DNA from: Chloroflexota bacterium
Lineage (GTDB): Bacteria; Chloroflexota; Anaerolineae; DUEN01
Direction: 5' to 3'
Assembly (NCBI GenBank): GCA_013152435.1
Contig: JAADGJ010000074.1
Coordinates: 1 to 62,655, forward strand
Length of the DNA stretch: 62,655 nucleotides
Shown here: one piece after another, positions 26,061 through 34,860 of the stretch
How the letters are laid out: each line of letters begins with the position of its first letter
Numbering within the stretch: position 1 is the first letter of the stretch
Notes under the pieces: generated by a model
Databases searched by the model: none
Told to the model about the DNA's origin: nothing
What the model saw: only the letters and a program-made list of their open reading frames with translations
Translations under genes and position numbers: made by a program

Positions 26061-26933
26061 ATGGGCATATTGACGGGCAAGACGGCGGTGATCACGGGCA
26101 GCACCCGGGGGCTGGGCCTGGCCATCGCCCGGGCCTACGCACGAGAGGGAGCGGCCGTGGTCATCTCCTCCCGCTCAGCCGAGGCGGTGGATCGAGCCGT
26201 CACGCGCCTGCGGGCGGAGGCCAGGCGGGTCACCGGCCTGCCATGCGACGTAGGGGACATGGAGCAGGTGCAGACGTTGGCCGCGCACGCCGAGGAGACC
26301 TTCGGCGGGTTTGACATCTGGGTGAACAACGCGGGCGTCGCCGCCCCATACGGTCCCACCGCCCACATCCCGTCTGAAGGCTTCCTGCGGGTCTACCAGA
26401 CCAACATCCTCGGCGTCTACCACGGATCCATGGTCGCCATACGACGATTCCTGGCCCAGGGGCACGGGAAACTGATCAATGTGCTCGGGCGTGGAGCCCG
26501 TCGGCCGGTGCCCATGCAGAACGCGTACGCCGCCAGCAAAGCCTGGGTTCGAAGCTTCACGCTGGCCCTGGCTCGCGAGTACAGGGAGAGCGGCGTCGGC
26601 ATCTACGCGTTCAGCCCAGGGCTCATGGACACCGACCTGTTGCGGCGCGTGGAGGCCGTCGCCGGATACGAGGGGCGCCTCCAGCCGCTAAAGACGGTGA
26701 TGCGGCTATGGGCGAACCCACCGGAGGTACCCGCCCGCAAGGCGGTATGGCTGGCATCGGACGCCACCGACGGCCGCACGGGGCTGGAGGTCCGCATACT
26801 GGGCCCCGCAGGCATGGCCCGGGGCGTCGTTCGGGACCTTCTGCGCAGGCTCTTGCGCCGCCCGGCGCCGCCCTTCGATCTGGAGATCACGACGATTCCC
26901 CCGGCCATCCCTGAGATCGACCGGCCCGGTTGA
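26061..26933 (+). CDS. Short-chain dehydrogenase/reductase (SDR)
   Basis: Classical SDR oxidoreductase, 290 residues. The cofactor loop is TGSTRGLG (residues 12-19), NNAG follows at about 89-92, and the catalytic YxxxK is YAASK. The usual catalytic Ser position (INVLGRGARR) reads LGRGA, so the Ser of the Ser-Tyr-Lys triad is not obvious. The roughly 50-residue C-terminal extension rich in Arg and Pro (LLRRLLRRPAPPF) is longer than in most SDRs. The aldo/keto reductase gene follows at once, so the two reductases may act together on a carbonyl compound. Substrate unknown. Confidence 0.88.
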   Translation: MGILTGKTAVITGSTRGLGLAIARAYAREGAAVVISSRSAEAVDRAVTRLRAEARRVTGLPCDVGDMEQVQTLAAHAEETFGGFDIWVNNAGVAAPYGPTAHIPSEGFLRVYQTNILGVYHGSMVAIRRFLAQGHGKLINVLGRGARRPVPMQNAYAASKAWVRSFTLALAREYRESGVGIYAFSPGLMDTDLLRRVEAVAGYEGRLQPLKTVMRLWANPPEVPARKAVWLASDATDGRTGLEVRILGPAGMARGVVRDLLRRLLRRPAPPFDLEITTIPPAIPEIDRPG

Positions 26934-26978
26934 GGCTTGGCCGGCAAGGGCATGGCTCACCGAAGAAGAGGAGTCCAT

Positions 26979-27956
26979 ATGGAGCGAGAAGACGCACGAT
27001 CCGACGCCCCTCATTCGGAGCGGATCCCCCTGGGGCCCACCGATCTGCGCATCAGCCCTATCGGCATCGGCACCTGGGCCTGGGGCGATCGGATATGGTG
27101 GGGTTACGGACGCGGCTACACCGATGCGGACCTGCGAGCGGCGTTCCAAGCCAGCCTGGAGGCCGGGATCCACTTCTTCGACACCGCCGAAGTCTATGGA
27201 CTCGGCCGCTCGGAGCGGCTCCTGGGGCGATTCATCCGGGAAGCCGGCCGCCCCGTCGTGGTGGCCACCAAGTTCTTCCCCTTCCCCTGGCGTCTGGGAC
27301 GTCGTAGCCTGCTCCGGGCGCTGCGCGGCAGCCTGAAACGCCTGGGAATGCAGCAGGTCGACCTATACCAGATCCACTGGCCGTTTCCCCCCGTGCCCAT
27401 CGAGACCTGGATGGACGCGCTGGCCGACGCGGTGGAGGCAGGGCTGGTGCGCGCCGTAGGCGTCTCCAATTACAGCGTGGAGCAGATGCAGAAGGCACAC
27501 GAGGCGTTGGCCCGGCGCGGCGTGCCGCTCGCCTCGAACCAGGTGGAGTACAGCCTGTTGCAGCGAGGCCCGGAGCGCAACGGGCTGATGGCGCTCTGCC
27601 GGGAGCTGAAGGTCACGCTGATCGCCTACAGCCCGCTGGGGATGGGGCTGCTGACCGGGAAATACACGCCGGAGCGTCCACCGGCAGGGCTGCGCGGCCG
27701 CCGACTGGGGCGCCAACGGCTGATCCAGGCCCAGCCGCTCGTCGGCCTGCTGCGGGAGATCGGACAGGCGCATGGGGGCAAGACGCCAGCCCAGGTCGCC
27801 CTGAACTGGGTCATCTGCAAGGGGGCGGTGCCCATCCCCGGCGCCAAGAACGCCCGTCAGGCCGAAGACAACGCGGCGGCCGCCGGGTGGCGGCTGACGG
27901 AGGAGGAGATCGTCGCTCTGGACGAGGCCAGCGATCGGATCGCTGCCGGCCGATAG
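26979..27956 (+). CDS. Aldo/keto reductase
   Basis: NAD(P)H-dependent aldo/keto reductase with a TIM-barrel fold, about 325 residues. The catalytic tetrad is visible: Asp and Tyr in FFDTAEVYG, Lys in VVVATKFFPF, His in LYQIHWPFP. The cofactor end has IPGAKNARQAEDNAAA. It resembles the plant-type/YajO-like branch (IGIGTWAWGD, GVSNYSVEQM). AGAGGAG five bases before the ATG at 26979 decides the start. It sits 45 bp after the SDR gene, so co-transcription is likely. Substrate unknown. Confidence 0.9.
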   Translation: MEREDARSDAPHSERIPLGPTDLRISPIGIGTWAWGDRIWWGYGRGYTDADLRAAFQASLEAGIHFFDTAEVYGLGRSERLLGRFIREAGRPVVVATKFFPFPWRLGRRSLLRALRGSLKRLGMQQVDLYQIHWPFPPVPIETWMDALADAVEAGLVRAVGVSNYSVEQMQKAHEALARRGVPLASNQVEYSLLQRGPERNGLMALCRELKVTLIAYSPLGMGLLTGKYTPERPPAGLRGRRLGRQRLIQAQPLVGLLREIGQAHGGKTPAQVALNWVICKGAVPIPGAKNARQAEDNAAAAGWRLTEEEIVALDEASDRIAAGR

Positions 27957-27973
27957 CCCCGGTGGCGCCCGGC

Positions 27974-30901
27974 TCAGGTCAACGCCTCGCCCAGCTTGAC
28001 CGCCTGGAAGACCCGCAGCCGGGAGAGCAGCCCCACGACCACGCCGGTGGTCAGCGTCGAGACGGCGATCAGGGCGGCGACCGCATATCCCGTATCGCGC
28101 CAGGCGACGATGACGGCGAAAGGCGGGATCAGATCCGCCTCCGTGTGGCCGATCTGCAGGAAGGGGATGAAGAGATGGCTGGTCACCAGCCCCAACACGG
28201 CGCCGCCCAGGATGCCGAGGCTGGTGAGCAAGATCTGCTCCCCCGCCAGGGAGGCGGCCACCTGCCCCGCCGAAAGGCCGATGGCCCGCATGATGCCGAG
28301 TTGAATGAAACGCTGGCGATATACCAGGAAGGCGTGTAAGCCCAGCGCCAGCATGCTCAGGAGCGTCGTGATGACGAATCCCAGGGAGAGGAAGCCGAAC
28401 AAGCCGATGCGCTCCGGACGCGCCCGCTCTTCGGCGATCTGCTGGCGAGCGTCATCCATCTCCAGGATCCGGAACCCGACCTCCTCCAGCTGCCCGACCA
28501 GCGTGGGCGCATCCACCCCCTGATCGACGGACAGCCAGACGTAGTACGGCACCGGCCCACCCAACTGATCGAAGATGTACTCCAGGTTGGCGATGAAAAA
28601 CTCCCCCTCACCCGGGTAAGCCGTGGGGAACAGATCCACCACTCCCACGATCGTGAACAGGAGGGGCTGGTTGCTGCCAGCGATCAGCCCCCGCAAATGC
28701 AACGCGTCGCCGATACGCAACCCTGTTTGGGACAGGAACTCCGATCGCACCAGGATCCCCGACGGGTCCACAGCCAGCGCGTTCATCAAAGCACCCAGCG
28801 AGGTAGGGGCGAAATCCCGTCGGAAGTAGGCGACGCGAGGGAAGTCAAGGCGATCGATCCCGTACAAACGCCCGGTGACCATCTCCCCGCCCACGCGGGT
28901 GGTCGCCTTGAACACGCCCACCCGGGCGGCCGCCCGCACCGCGGGGGCGCGCAGATGCTCGGAGACGGGAAGGATGGCCCAACTCGGGAGCTCCTCCAAT
29001 CCCCCCGCATCCGAGGCGGCTCCGGACGGGCCTCCCGAGGTCACGCTGACGCTCCGGCCGATCACTCCCGCCGCCTCCGCCAATGCGACGTCCGCCCCGA
29101 CCTGATAGTACGTGCGGGCCACTAGATTCTCATCCAGCGTGCGGGCGACGGAGGCGGTGAACGTCCCCAGACCGACGGTCAGGACCAGCAGCATGATCAG
29201 GGCGGCGTAGTGCCGGCTGCTCCGGGCCAGATTGCGCACGGCCAGAAGCGTCGCCACGCCGGGCACCCGGGCGACCAGGATCCCCAATAGCCGCATGGCC
29301 GGCGGAAAGAGGCGTACATACACCCGCGCCCCGGCCAGGAGAAAGATCGCCGGGGCCAGGAAGAGGATCGGGTTCTCCCAGGGATCCCCACCCTCTCCAA
29401 ACTGGAGCTGCGCGATGCGCCCCTGCCCCCGAAGCAGATAATATCCGTAGCCCGCCGCGGAGAGCAGCGCCAGGTCGCTCAGCACCTGCCACCACGAGGG
29501 CCGATCGTCTGATCGGCCGACCGCCTGCTTGGCGATGACGATGGTGAAGTGGGCAGCTCTCCACGCCGGCGTCATGGTGGCCCCCAGGGCCAAGACCAAC
29601 GCTCCCACGGCGAACGTGAGGCTCTCCCGCGTCACGGCCACGACCAAGGGAACAGATCGCTCGAAGGCAAGGAATCCCCGCGTGCCCCCCACCGCCTGAG
29701 CCGCCCACCGTCCCAAGGGAAGCCCCAACAGCAACGCCAGAACCCCCAACGTGATGCCTTGAAGAAGGTACGTCACGACAATCTGAGCGCCGGTACTCCC
29801 CCGGCTCTTCAGGATGGAGATCTCCAACCGCTGGCGCTCCACCATGTTGTCCGCGATCAGCACGATAAAGAGGAGCACCAAACCCACAATGGGCAGGGTG
29901 AGCAGCAGGATCAACAGGGACTGCGTGGAAACCGCACGCTGATACCGTCGCAGCGCCGACACGGGCGAGAGGGTCAGCCGGGTGCCCGGGAGCAATGTGT
30001 CCACACGCGTCTCCACCGAAGCCACCCGCCGGAGAAAGGCCTCCACATCCTCCGCCCGCACGCTCCCGCCGTCGAGGACCTGGTACCAGCCCACGTCGAA
30101 CAGGGGCTGGGGGATGCTCCCGCCCACCGAGCGGATGTACGCATCTCGGGAGACCAGCAACACACGGTCGAAGGACTCCGGTGGGATATACCAGAAGGGG
30201 GCATCGGGATCATAAGCCTGCCAGACGCCAGCGATCCGCACGGGGATCGTGATAGCGGAACGCTCCGAGCCGGAAGGGGAGATGCCGCCGGGATCGAAGA
30301 GCACGTACGTCTCCCCCACCTGAAGCCCCAGGTCCGTGGCCAGGGTGGGGCTGATCAGCACATCCAGATAACGCCCGGTGCCGTCGTCCTGCGGCTCCTG
30401 TCCCTCCGCCAGGACGAGATGCGGCCCCAGATCCGTGATGAAGCCCAAGGCGACGTGGCTCAGCGGTTGATCGCCGCGCGAATACGCCCCATCCTCTGAG
30501 GGGAAGAGCTGAAAGAGGTCACTCTTGACGTAGTGCATCCGGACCCGGACCGGAAGCTCGAGGTCCGAGGACAATCCCGTCTCCAGATATTGATCCAGTG
30601 CCCAATAGTGATCCCAGACAGGGAAGTCCTCTCGTTCACCCGTGTAGTGGAAGAAGAAGGCGAAAGCCGGCCGGCGCCCCGTCTGCACCGTCTGCAGCTC
30701 TCGCCGCAGCAGCGACTGATGGATCGCATCCGTGTACATGGGGATGGCGGAGACCAAAGCGACCGCCACCACCCATCCCAGCAACAGGGCAAACGCCAGG
30801 GCGGGCTCGTGCAGCAATCGCTGATGGGCCAGCTTCCACAATCCCAGGAGCCGTCGGATCGGATTCAGCAACGCGGTGAGATACCTCCGGGTACACGGCA
30901 A
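27974..30901 (-). CDS. FtsX-like ABC transporter permease with two FtsX domains
   Basis: A very large (up to 975 residues) membrane protein of the MacB/FtsX permease type. An N-terminal helix (about residues 37-55), a large extracellular region, a first set of three helices (residues 325-460, SLLILLLTLPIVGLVLLFIVLI and on), a second extracellular region, and a final set of helices (GFLSLGFVITTLLSMLALGL and on) make up the doubled architecture also seen in lipoprotein exporters and lipid translocators. The start is uncertain: I give the longest frame (TTG at 30901), but a TTG at 30871 has GGAGGT upstream. No ABC ATPase gene lies beside it, so its partner must be encoded elsewhere. It ends just after the convergent aldo/keto reductase gene. 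Confidence 0.82.
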   Translation of the reverse strand: MPCTRRYLTALLNPIRRLLGLWKLAHQRLLHEPALAFALLLGWVVAVALVSAIPMYTDAIHQSLLRRELQTVQTGRRPAFAFFFHYTGEREDFPVWDHYWALDQYLETGLSSDLELPVRVRMHYVKSDLFQLFPSEDGAYSRGDQPLSHVALGFITDLGPHLVLAEGQEPQDDGTGRYLDVLISPTLATDLGLQVGETYVLFDPGGISPSGSERSAITIPVRIAGVWQAYDPDAPFWYIPPESFDRVLLVSRDAYIRSVGGSIPQPLFDVGWYQVLDGGSVRAEDVEAFLRRVASVETRVDTLLPGTRLTLSPVSALRRYQRAVSTQSLLILLLTLPIVGLVLLFIVLIADNMVERQRLEISILKSRGSTGAQIVVTYLLQGITLGVLALLLGLPLGRWAAQAVGGTRGFLAFERSVPLVVAVTRESLTFAVGALVLALGATMTPAWRAAHFTIVIAKQAVGRSDDRPSWWQVLSDLALLSAAGYGYYLLRGQGRIAQLQFGEGGDPWENPILFLAPAIFLLAGARVYVRLFPPAMRLLGILVARVPGVATLLAVRNLARSSRHYAALIMLLVLTVGLGTFTASVARTLDENLVARTYYQVGADVALAEAAGVIGRSVSVTSGGPSGAASDAGGLEELPSWAILPVSEHLRAPAVRAAARVGVFKATTRVGGEMVTGRLYGIDRLDFPRVAYFRRDFAPTSLGALMNALAVDPSGILVRSEFLSQTGLRIGDALHLRGLIAGSNQPLLFTIVGVVDLFPTAYPGEGEFFIANLEYIFDQLGGPVPYYVWLSVDQGVDAPTLVGQLEEVGFRILEMDDARQQIAEERARPERIGLFGFLSLGFVITTLLSMLALGLHAFLVYRQRFIQLGIMRAIGLSAGQVAASLAGEQILLTSLGILGGAVLGLVTSHLFIPFLQIGHTEADLIPPFAVIVAWRDTGYAVAALIAVSTLTTGVVVGLLSRLRVFQAVKLGEALT

Positions 30902-30978
30902 CGTTCCACAACGGCACAGGCTGAGCGTGAAGGCTCAGCCCGTGACCGGATCGTCCAAGTCTGGCACAACGCCTCGCG

Positions 30979-31806
30979 TTACGCCTTGATCGCCCCCGAT
31001 GTCAGGCCGGCGATGAAGTAGCGCATGGTGAACAGGAACAGGATGATCAGGGGGATCGACGCGATGACGAATCCGGCGAACATCGGCCCCCAACTCTCCA
31101 GCCCTCCGTAATGGCTGCTGAAGCTGACGATCCCCACAGAGATCGTCCAGCGGCGGCCGTCCGGGATCGTCACCAACGGCCAGACGTAGTCATTCCACGT
31201 GCCGAGGATGTTCATGATGGCGATCGTCACCAGGATAGGCTTCGATAGGGGCAGGACGATGTGCAGGAAGAGCTGCAACGTGGAAGCCCCATCCAGGCGG
31301 GCGGATTCGAAGAGCTCCTCCGGCAGTGAGGCGATGAAGCTGCGCAGGATGAAGATGGCGAAGATCTGGCCGCCGGAGATGTACGGCAGGATCAGGGCCC
31401 AGTACGTGTTCAACAATCCGAAGCTCTTGATCAGGAGAAAGGCGGGCACCAGCGTCAGCACGCCCGGGATCATCAACAGCGAGAGGATAGCGAAGAACAG
31501 GAACTCTCGCCCGGGGAAGGAGAACCGGGCGAACACAAAGGCGGAGATGCTGGAGATGGCCACCACACCGGCCACGGACACGCCCGAAACCAGGGTGCTA
31601 TTGGCCAAGTACACGCTGATCCGGCCCCACGCATCCCGATAATTGGCCAGCGTCGGCGGCCAGGCAACCCCCCAGAAATTGTGAATGAATTGGGGCGACG
31701 TCTTGAAAGAGGTGATCACCATGAAGATGAACGGATAAAAGGTGAGAATGGCAAGGAACCCCAGGACGAGATGAATCGGCAGGTCATGCCTCAACGTGCG
31801 GCTCAT
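30979..31806 (-). CDS. Carbohydrate ABC transporter permease (MalG/UgpE type)
   Basis: Inner-membrane permease of a CUT1-type sugar uptake system, 275 residues with six transmembrane segments. The ATPase-docking EAA loop reads EELFESARLDGASTLQLF and LPLSKP. The N-terminus (LVLGFLAILTFYPFIFMVITSFK) and the C-terminus (LFTMRYFIAGLTSGAIKA) are characteristic of MalG-like subunits. It is third in the binding protein - MalF - MalG order with an 18-bp gap. The sugar is unknown. Confidence 0.93.
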   Translation of the reverse strand: MSRTLRHDLPIHLVLGFLAILTFYPFIFMVITSFKTSPQFIHNFWGVAWPPTLANYRDAWGRISVYLANSTLVSGVSVAGVVAISSISAFVFARFSFPGREFLFFAILSLLMIPGVLTLVPAFLLIKSFGLLNTYWALILPYISGGQIFAIFILRSFIASLPEELFESARLDGASTLQLFLHIVLPLSKPILVTIAIMNILGTWNDYVWPLVTIPDGRRWTISVGIVSFSSHYGGLESWGPMFAGFVIASIPLIILFLFTMRYFIAGLTSGAIKA

Positions 31807-31824
31807 GGACGCTCTCCTTGTAGG

Positions 31825-32781
31825 TTACACACCCGTGAACTCCACGCTCGACTTCAGGTATCGGGTATTCAGGTAGGTCAGGATCAGGGTCACGATGAAC
31901 AGCATGGTGCCGATGGCACAGGCATATCCCATCTTATTATAGTACATGGCATTCCGATAAAGATACAGCCCTGGCACCATGGTGGACACTCCCGGGCCGC
32001 CGTTGGTCATCACCATGATGGTGGTGAATCCCTGAAACGATCCGATCACCGTCAGGATCACGATCAGCTTGACCTGGGACATCACGAGCGGCAGCTCCAC
32101 GTGCCAGAAGCGCTTCCAGGTGGACGCGCCGTCGATGGCCGCCGCATCCAGCAACTCCATAGGGATAGCCTGGAATCCGGCCAGATAGATCAGCGTCGAG
32201 ATGCCCGCCACCCACGGGAACCCGATGAACATGATCGCATAGAGGGCCAGATCGAAGTCCCCCAGCCACGGCCGGGCCAACGACCCCAGTCCGATCGATC
32301 TCAGGATCTGGTTCAGCAGGCCGATGTTGGGGTTGTAGATGAAGCGCCAGATCATCAGGGTGACCATGCCCGGCACCACCATGGGCACGACGAACAGCAC
32401 GCGATAGAAATAAGCCAGCCGGAGATCACGCAGATGGAAGATCAACGCCCCAGCCATCAGTGGGAAGGTGAGGTTGATGGCCAGCGCCACCAATGTGAGC
32501 TTCACCATGTTGCCTAGGGACAACCAGATGGTTGGATCGTGGATCATCAGGTTGAAATTGCTCAGGCCGGAGAAGCGCTTGAAGTTCGCCCCATTCCAGT
32601 CGAAGAAGCTGTGGTACAGGGCCGACGCGGCGGGGTAATAATTGAAGAGCAAGATCAGCGTGAACGTGGGCAGTAGCAACAGATAGCATTCCTTGCACCG
32701 GGCCGCATGCCGCAGGGTGACCGCGATCTTCGACGGGGAAACGGCGGCGGGTCTTGCACGTTGGGCCGTCAACTGTGTCAT
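31825..32781 (-). CDS. Sugar ABC transporter permease (MalF/UgpA type)
   Basis: CUT1-type permease partner, about 318 residues with six transmembrane segments. The EAA loop is MELLDAAAIDGASTWKRFWHVELPL. The ATG at 32781 is chosen for the GAGAGGAG immediately upstream; a longer frame from 32838 would begin within the preceding spacer. The N-terminal LLLLPTFTLILLFNYYPAASALYHSFF is typical. It lies between the binding-protein gene and the second permease gene. No ATP-binding subunit is in the window, so a shared MsmX/MalK-like ATPase encoded elsewhere probably energises it. Confidence 0.93.
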   Translation of the reverse strand: MTQLTAQRARPAAVSPSKIAVTLRHAARCKECYLLLLPTFTLILLFNYYPAASALYHSFFDWNGANFKRFSGLSNFNLMIHDPTIWLSLGNMVKLTLVALAINLTFPLMAGALIFHLRDLRLAYFYRVLFVVPMVVPGMVTLMIWRFIYNPNIGLLNQILRSIGLGSLARPWLGDFDLALYAIMFIGFPWVAGISTLIYLAGFQAIPMELLDAAAIDGASTWKRFWHVELPLVMSQVKLIVILTVIGSFQGFTTIMVMTNGGPGVSTMVPGLYLYRNAMYYNKMGYACAIGTMLFIVTLILTYLNTRYLKSSVEFTGV

Positions 32782-32856
32782 CTCTCCTCTCCCATGATAG
32801 CGAGTCAGGGGGAGCCGGCTCCCCCTGACTCGTCTCATCGTGCAGGGTGCTAAGGA

Positions 32857-34392
32857 TCAGCTTCCCTCTGCCCAGTCCGGATGCTCGGCCAGGAGCTGAT
32901 CGGCTGCCCGCTCCATCTCCTGCTGCACCTGATCCGTCATCTGCTCGGCGTCGATCTGGTCCGCCAGGAACTGCTGCAGGAGGTTCCACAGCGTGTCCAC
33001 AAACTCGCGGGTCAACATGCTGTCGAACGGCTCGATCCGCTCCGTGCCGTACTTGACCATCATGTCCGTGTACACGGAGAGCGTCGGATCGGCACCCGTG
33101 GTGTCCACCGTGCCGGGGGCGAATCCGCCATGATCGTTCAGCAGCGCGATCAGGTTCTTGGGAGCCGTGATGAAGCGCATCCAGTCGATGGTCTCATCCA
33201 GCACGCCGCGCTCCTCGGCCACGCTGGCGATGGCGTACTGGAAGACGCCACCCACGCCCGCCATGGCCGGGAAGTCCACGCCGCCGAACTCGGACGTCTC
33301 CTCGGTGATCTTGGGGATCTTGGGGAAGATGCCCCACTCGAACTCGATGAGCGGGTCGTTGCGGACCGGCTTGTTCATCCAGCTGCCCATCCAGGCCACG
33401 GCGGCCTCTCCGGTGGCCCACAGCCGGTACACATCATCGGGCGGTACGGCCCAGAACCCGTCAGGCCAGTAGTTGGACCACCCCTTGATGATCCGGAGCA
33501 TCTCCTTCCATTCGGGATCCTTGGCGCCATAGCGTCCGGCCTTGATGGCACGCACCATCACCGGCGGAGGCAGGTTCTCACCGGGCTTCCAGGTTCGCGA
33601 GACGGTCTTGTTCGCCCCTTCCTCACCCCACTTAATATACCCCATCTTGCGATCATACATCACATCCTGGACCTCGCGAGTGCTCCAGCTCCCATAGAGC
33701 TGCACCCCACCCGCCAGATCCATGCTGATGGACATGGGGATATGACCCGCCTCCTTCAGGGCCTGCTGGACCTGCTCGTACTCGGCCCAGGTCTCCGGCA
33801 CATCGGCGCCGATCTCCTCGAACATGTTCTTGTTGTAGAAGAAGCCCGTGCCGACGATGTCGCCTGTGATCATGTAGATGTGGCCATCGGGCGCCGTGCC
33901 GCTGGCGATGACGGGCGGCTGGAAGATATCGATCCAGCGCTTGTTGCCGTCGACGTAGGGATTCGGCTGTTCCAGATACGGATCGAGGTTGACGAACCAC
34001 CCCTTCTGGTAGTCACGGGCGATGTACCCTCGCTGATACCAGACGATCTCGGGGGAGGTCCCGCCCGACATCTGGGTGACGAGCCACTCCTCATAGCCGG
34101 TGGGGATCTGCGGGATGAACTCGATATCGACGTCGGGGTGGGCCTCCTCGTAGGCCTTCTCCATGTCCCACATCTTCTGGGGCGGATCCCAGCGGTCCGT
34201 CTCCAACCGCTCGCGAGGCGTCAGGCCCTGCGCATACATACGAACCTTCTTCTTCGCCGTGGTCTGCTGGGGCGCTTCCGCGCCCGGGGCGGTGGAGGGC
34301 GCCATGGGCGCGCAGGCGGCCACCAGGGCCCCGGCGGCTCCTACACCCGCCGCCTTGAGGAACGCTCTACGAGACAAACGCTTTGCTTCCAT
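32857..34392 (-). CDS. Sugar-binding lipoprotein of the ABC importer
   Basis: Extracellular solute-binding protein (family 1), 511 residues. The N-terminus is a Tat signal (LSRRAFLKAAG) that runs into a lipobox (ALVAAC), so the mature lipoprotein begins at Cys27 and is probably exported folded. A Pro/Ala/Thr spacer follows. The typical binding-protein features are FFYNKNMFEEIGADVPETWAEY and GEAAVAWMGSWM. AAGGAGAG precedes the ATG. It heads the minus-strand sugar uptake operon. The ligand is not predictable, though the GH1 glucosidase in the window would fit an oligosaccharide. Confidence 0.93.
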   Translation of the reverse strand: MEAKRLSRRAFLKAAGVGAAGALVAACAPMAPSTAPGAEAPQQTTAKKKVRMYAQGLTPRERLETDRWDPPQKMWDMEKAYEEAHPDVDIEFIPQIPTGYEEWLVTQMSGGTSPEIVWYQRGYIARDYQKGWFVNLDPYLEQPNPYVDGNKRWIDIFQPPVIASGTAPDGHIYMITGDIVGTGFFYNKNMFEEIGADVPETWAEYEQVQQALKEAGHIPMSISMDLAGGVQLYGSWSTREVQDVMYDRKMGYIKWGEEGANKTVSRTWKPGENLPPPVMVRAIKAGRYGAKDPEWKEMLRIIKGWSNYWPDGFWAVPPDDVYRLWATGEAAVAWMGSWMNKPVRNDPLIEFEWGIFPKIPKITEETSEFGGVDFPAMAGVGGVFQYAIASVAEERGVLDETIDWMRFITAPKNLIALLNDHGGFAPGTVDTTGADPTLSVYTDMMVKYGTERIEPFDSMLTREFVDTLWNLLQQFLADQIDAEQMTDQVQQEMERAADQLLAEHPDWAEGS

Positions 34393-34860
34393 CTCTCCAC
34401 TCTCCTTGGAATAGAAGATTCTGAGAAATGAACACGGACACGCGCTTCAGGATAGGATCGCGTCCAGGCTATCACCTCCCCTCCTTGCTCACAGGATCCT
34501 CCACGACGAAACGGACCGTTGGTTGACCATCGACGTAATGGATACGCTCAGAATGGCACGATGAGGACCTATCAAGCGGACATGGTCAGCGGGAACCCAT
34601 CTTCCTCCCGTTGACGAACAGAGGCGCTTCATGCCGCCCCAGTGGGAAAGAGGGCAATGCCGGCCACGCCGGATATCCACACTTCACTTGCGGATGGGCC
34701 GCCCCCCTTGTATACTTCACCGTGACGGCAGGTAAATCACGCAAAGAGGAATCGACCACGCACACAACGCGCGACACCCCATTCATGATACCATGCCGCC
34801 CACGAAAGGGGATACGATTTTGCCCAATACCGGCCAAAAACCGGCAAGGAACAGGACACC
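34393..34860. other. Divergent intergenic region, 468 bp
   Basis: Spacer between the minus-strand sugar operon and the plus-strand regulator. A plus-strand promoter is listed separately at 34688-34716. On the minus side the leader has several purine-rich runs (GGAGGGGAGG) but no promoter I can call. A small inverted repeat, CCGGC/GCCGG, lies near 34659. No gene is supported; short frames here have no family match. Confidence 0.5.
34688..34716 (+). promoter_or_regulatory. Promoter of the HTH-receiver regulator
   Basis: TTGCGG (34688-34693), 17 bp, TATACT (34711-34716). The start near 34723 gives a leader of about 138 nt. Confidence 0.5.

Noticed and set aside
32881-34431. Plus-strand open frame (516 codons) opposite the sugar-binding lipoprotein
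   Set aside because: The minus strand encodes a complete binding protein with signal peptide and RBS; the opposite frame has no recognisable motif.
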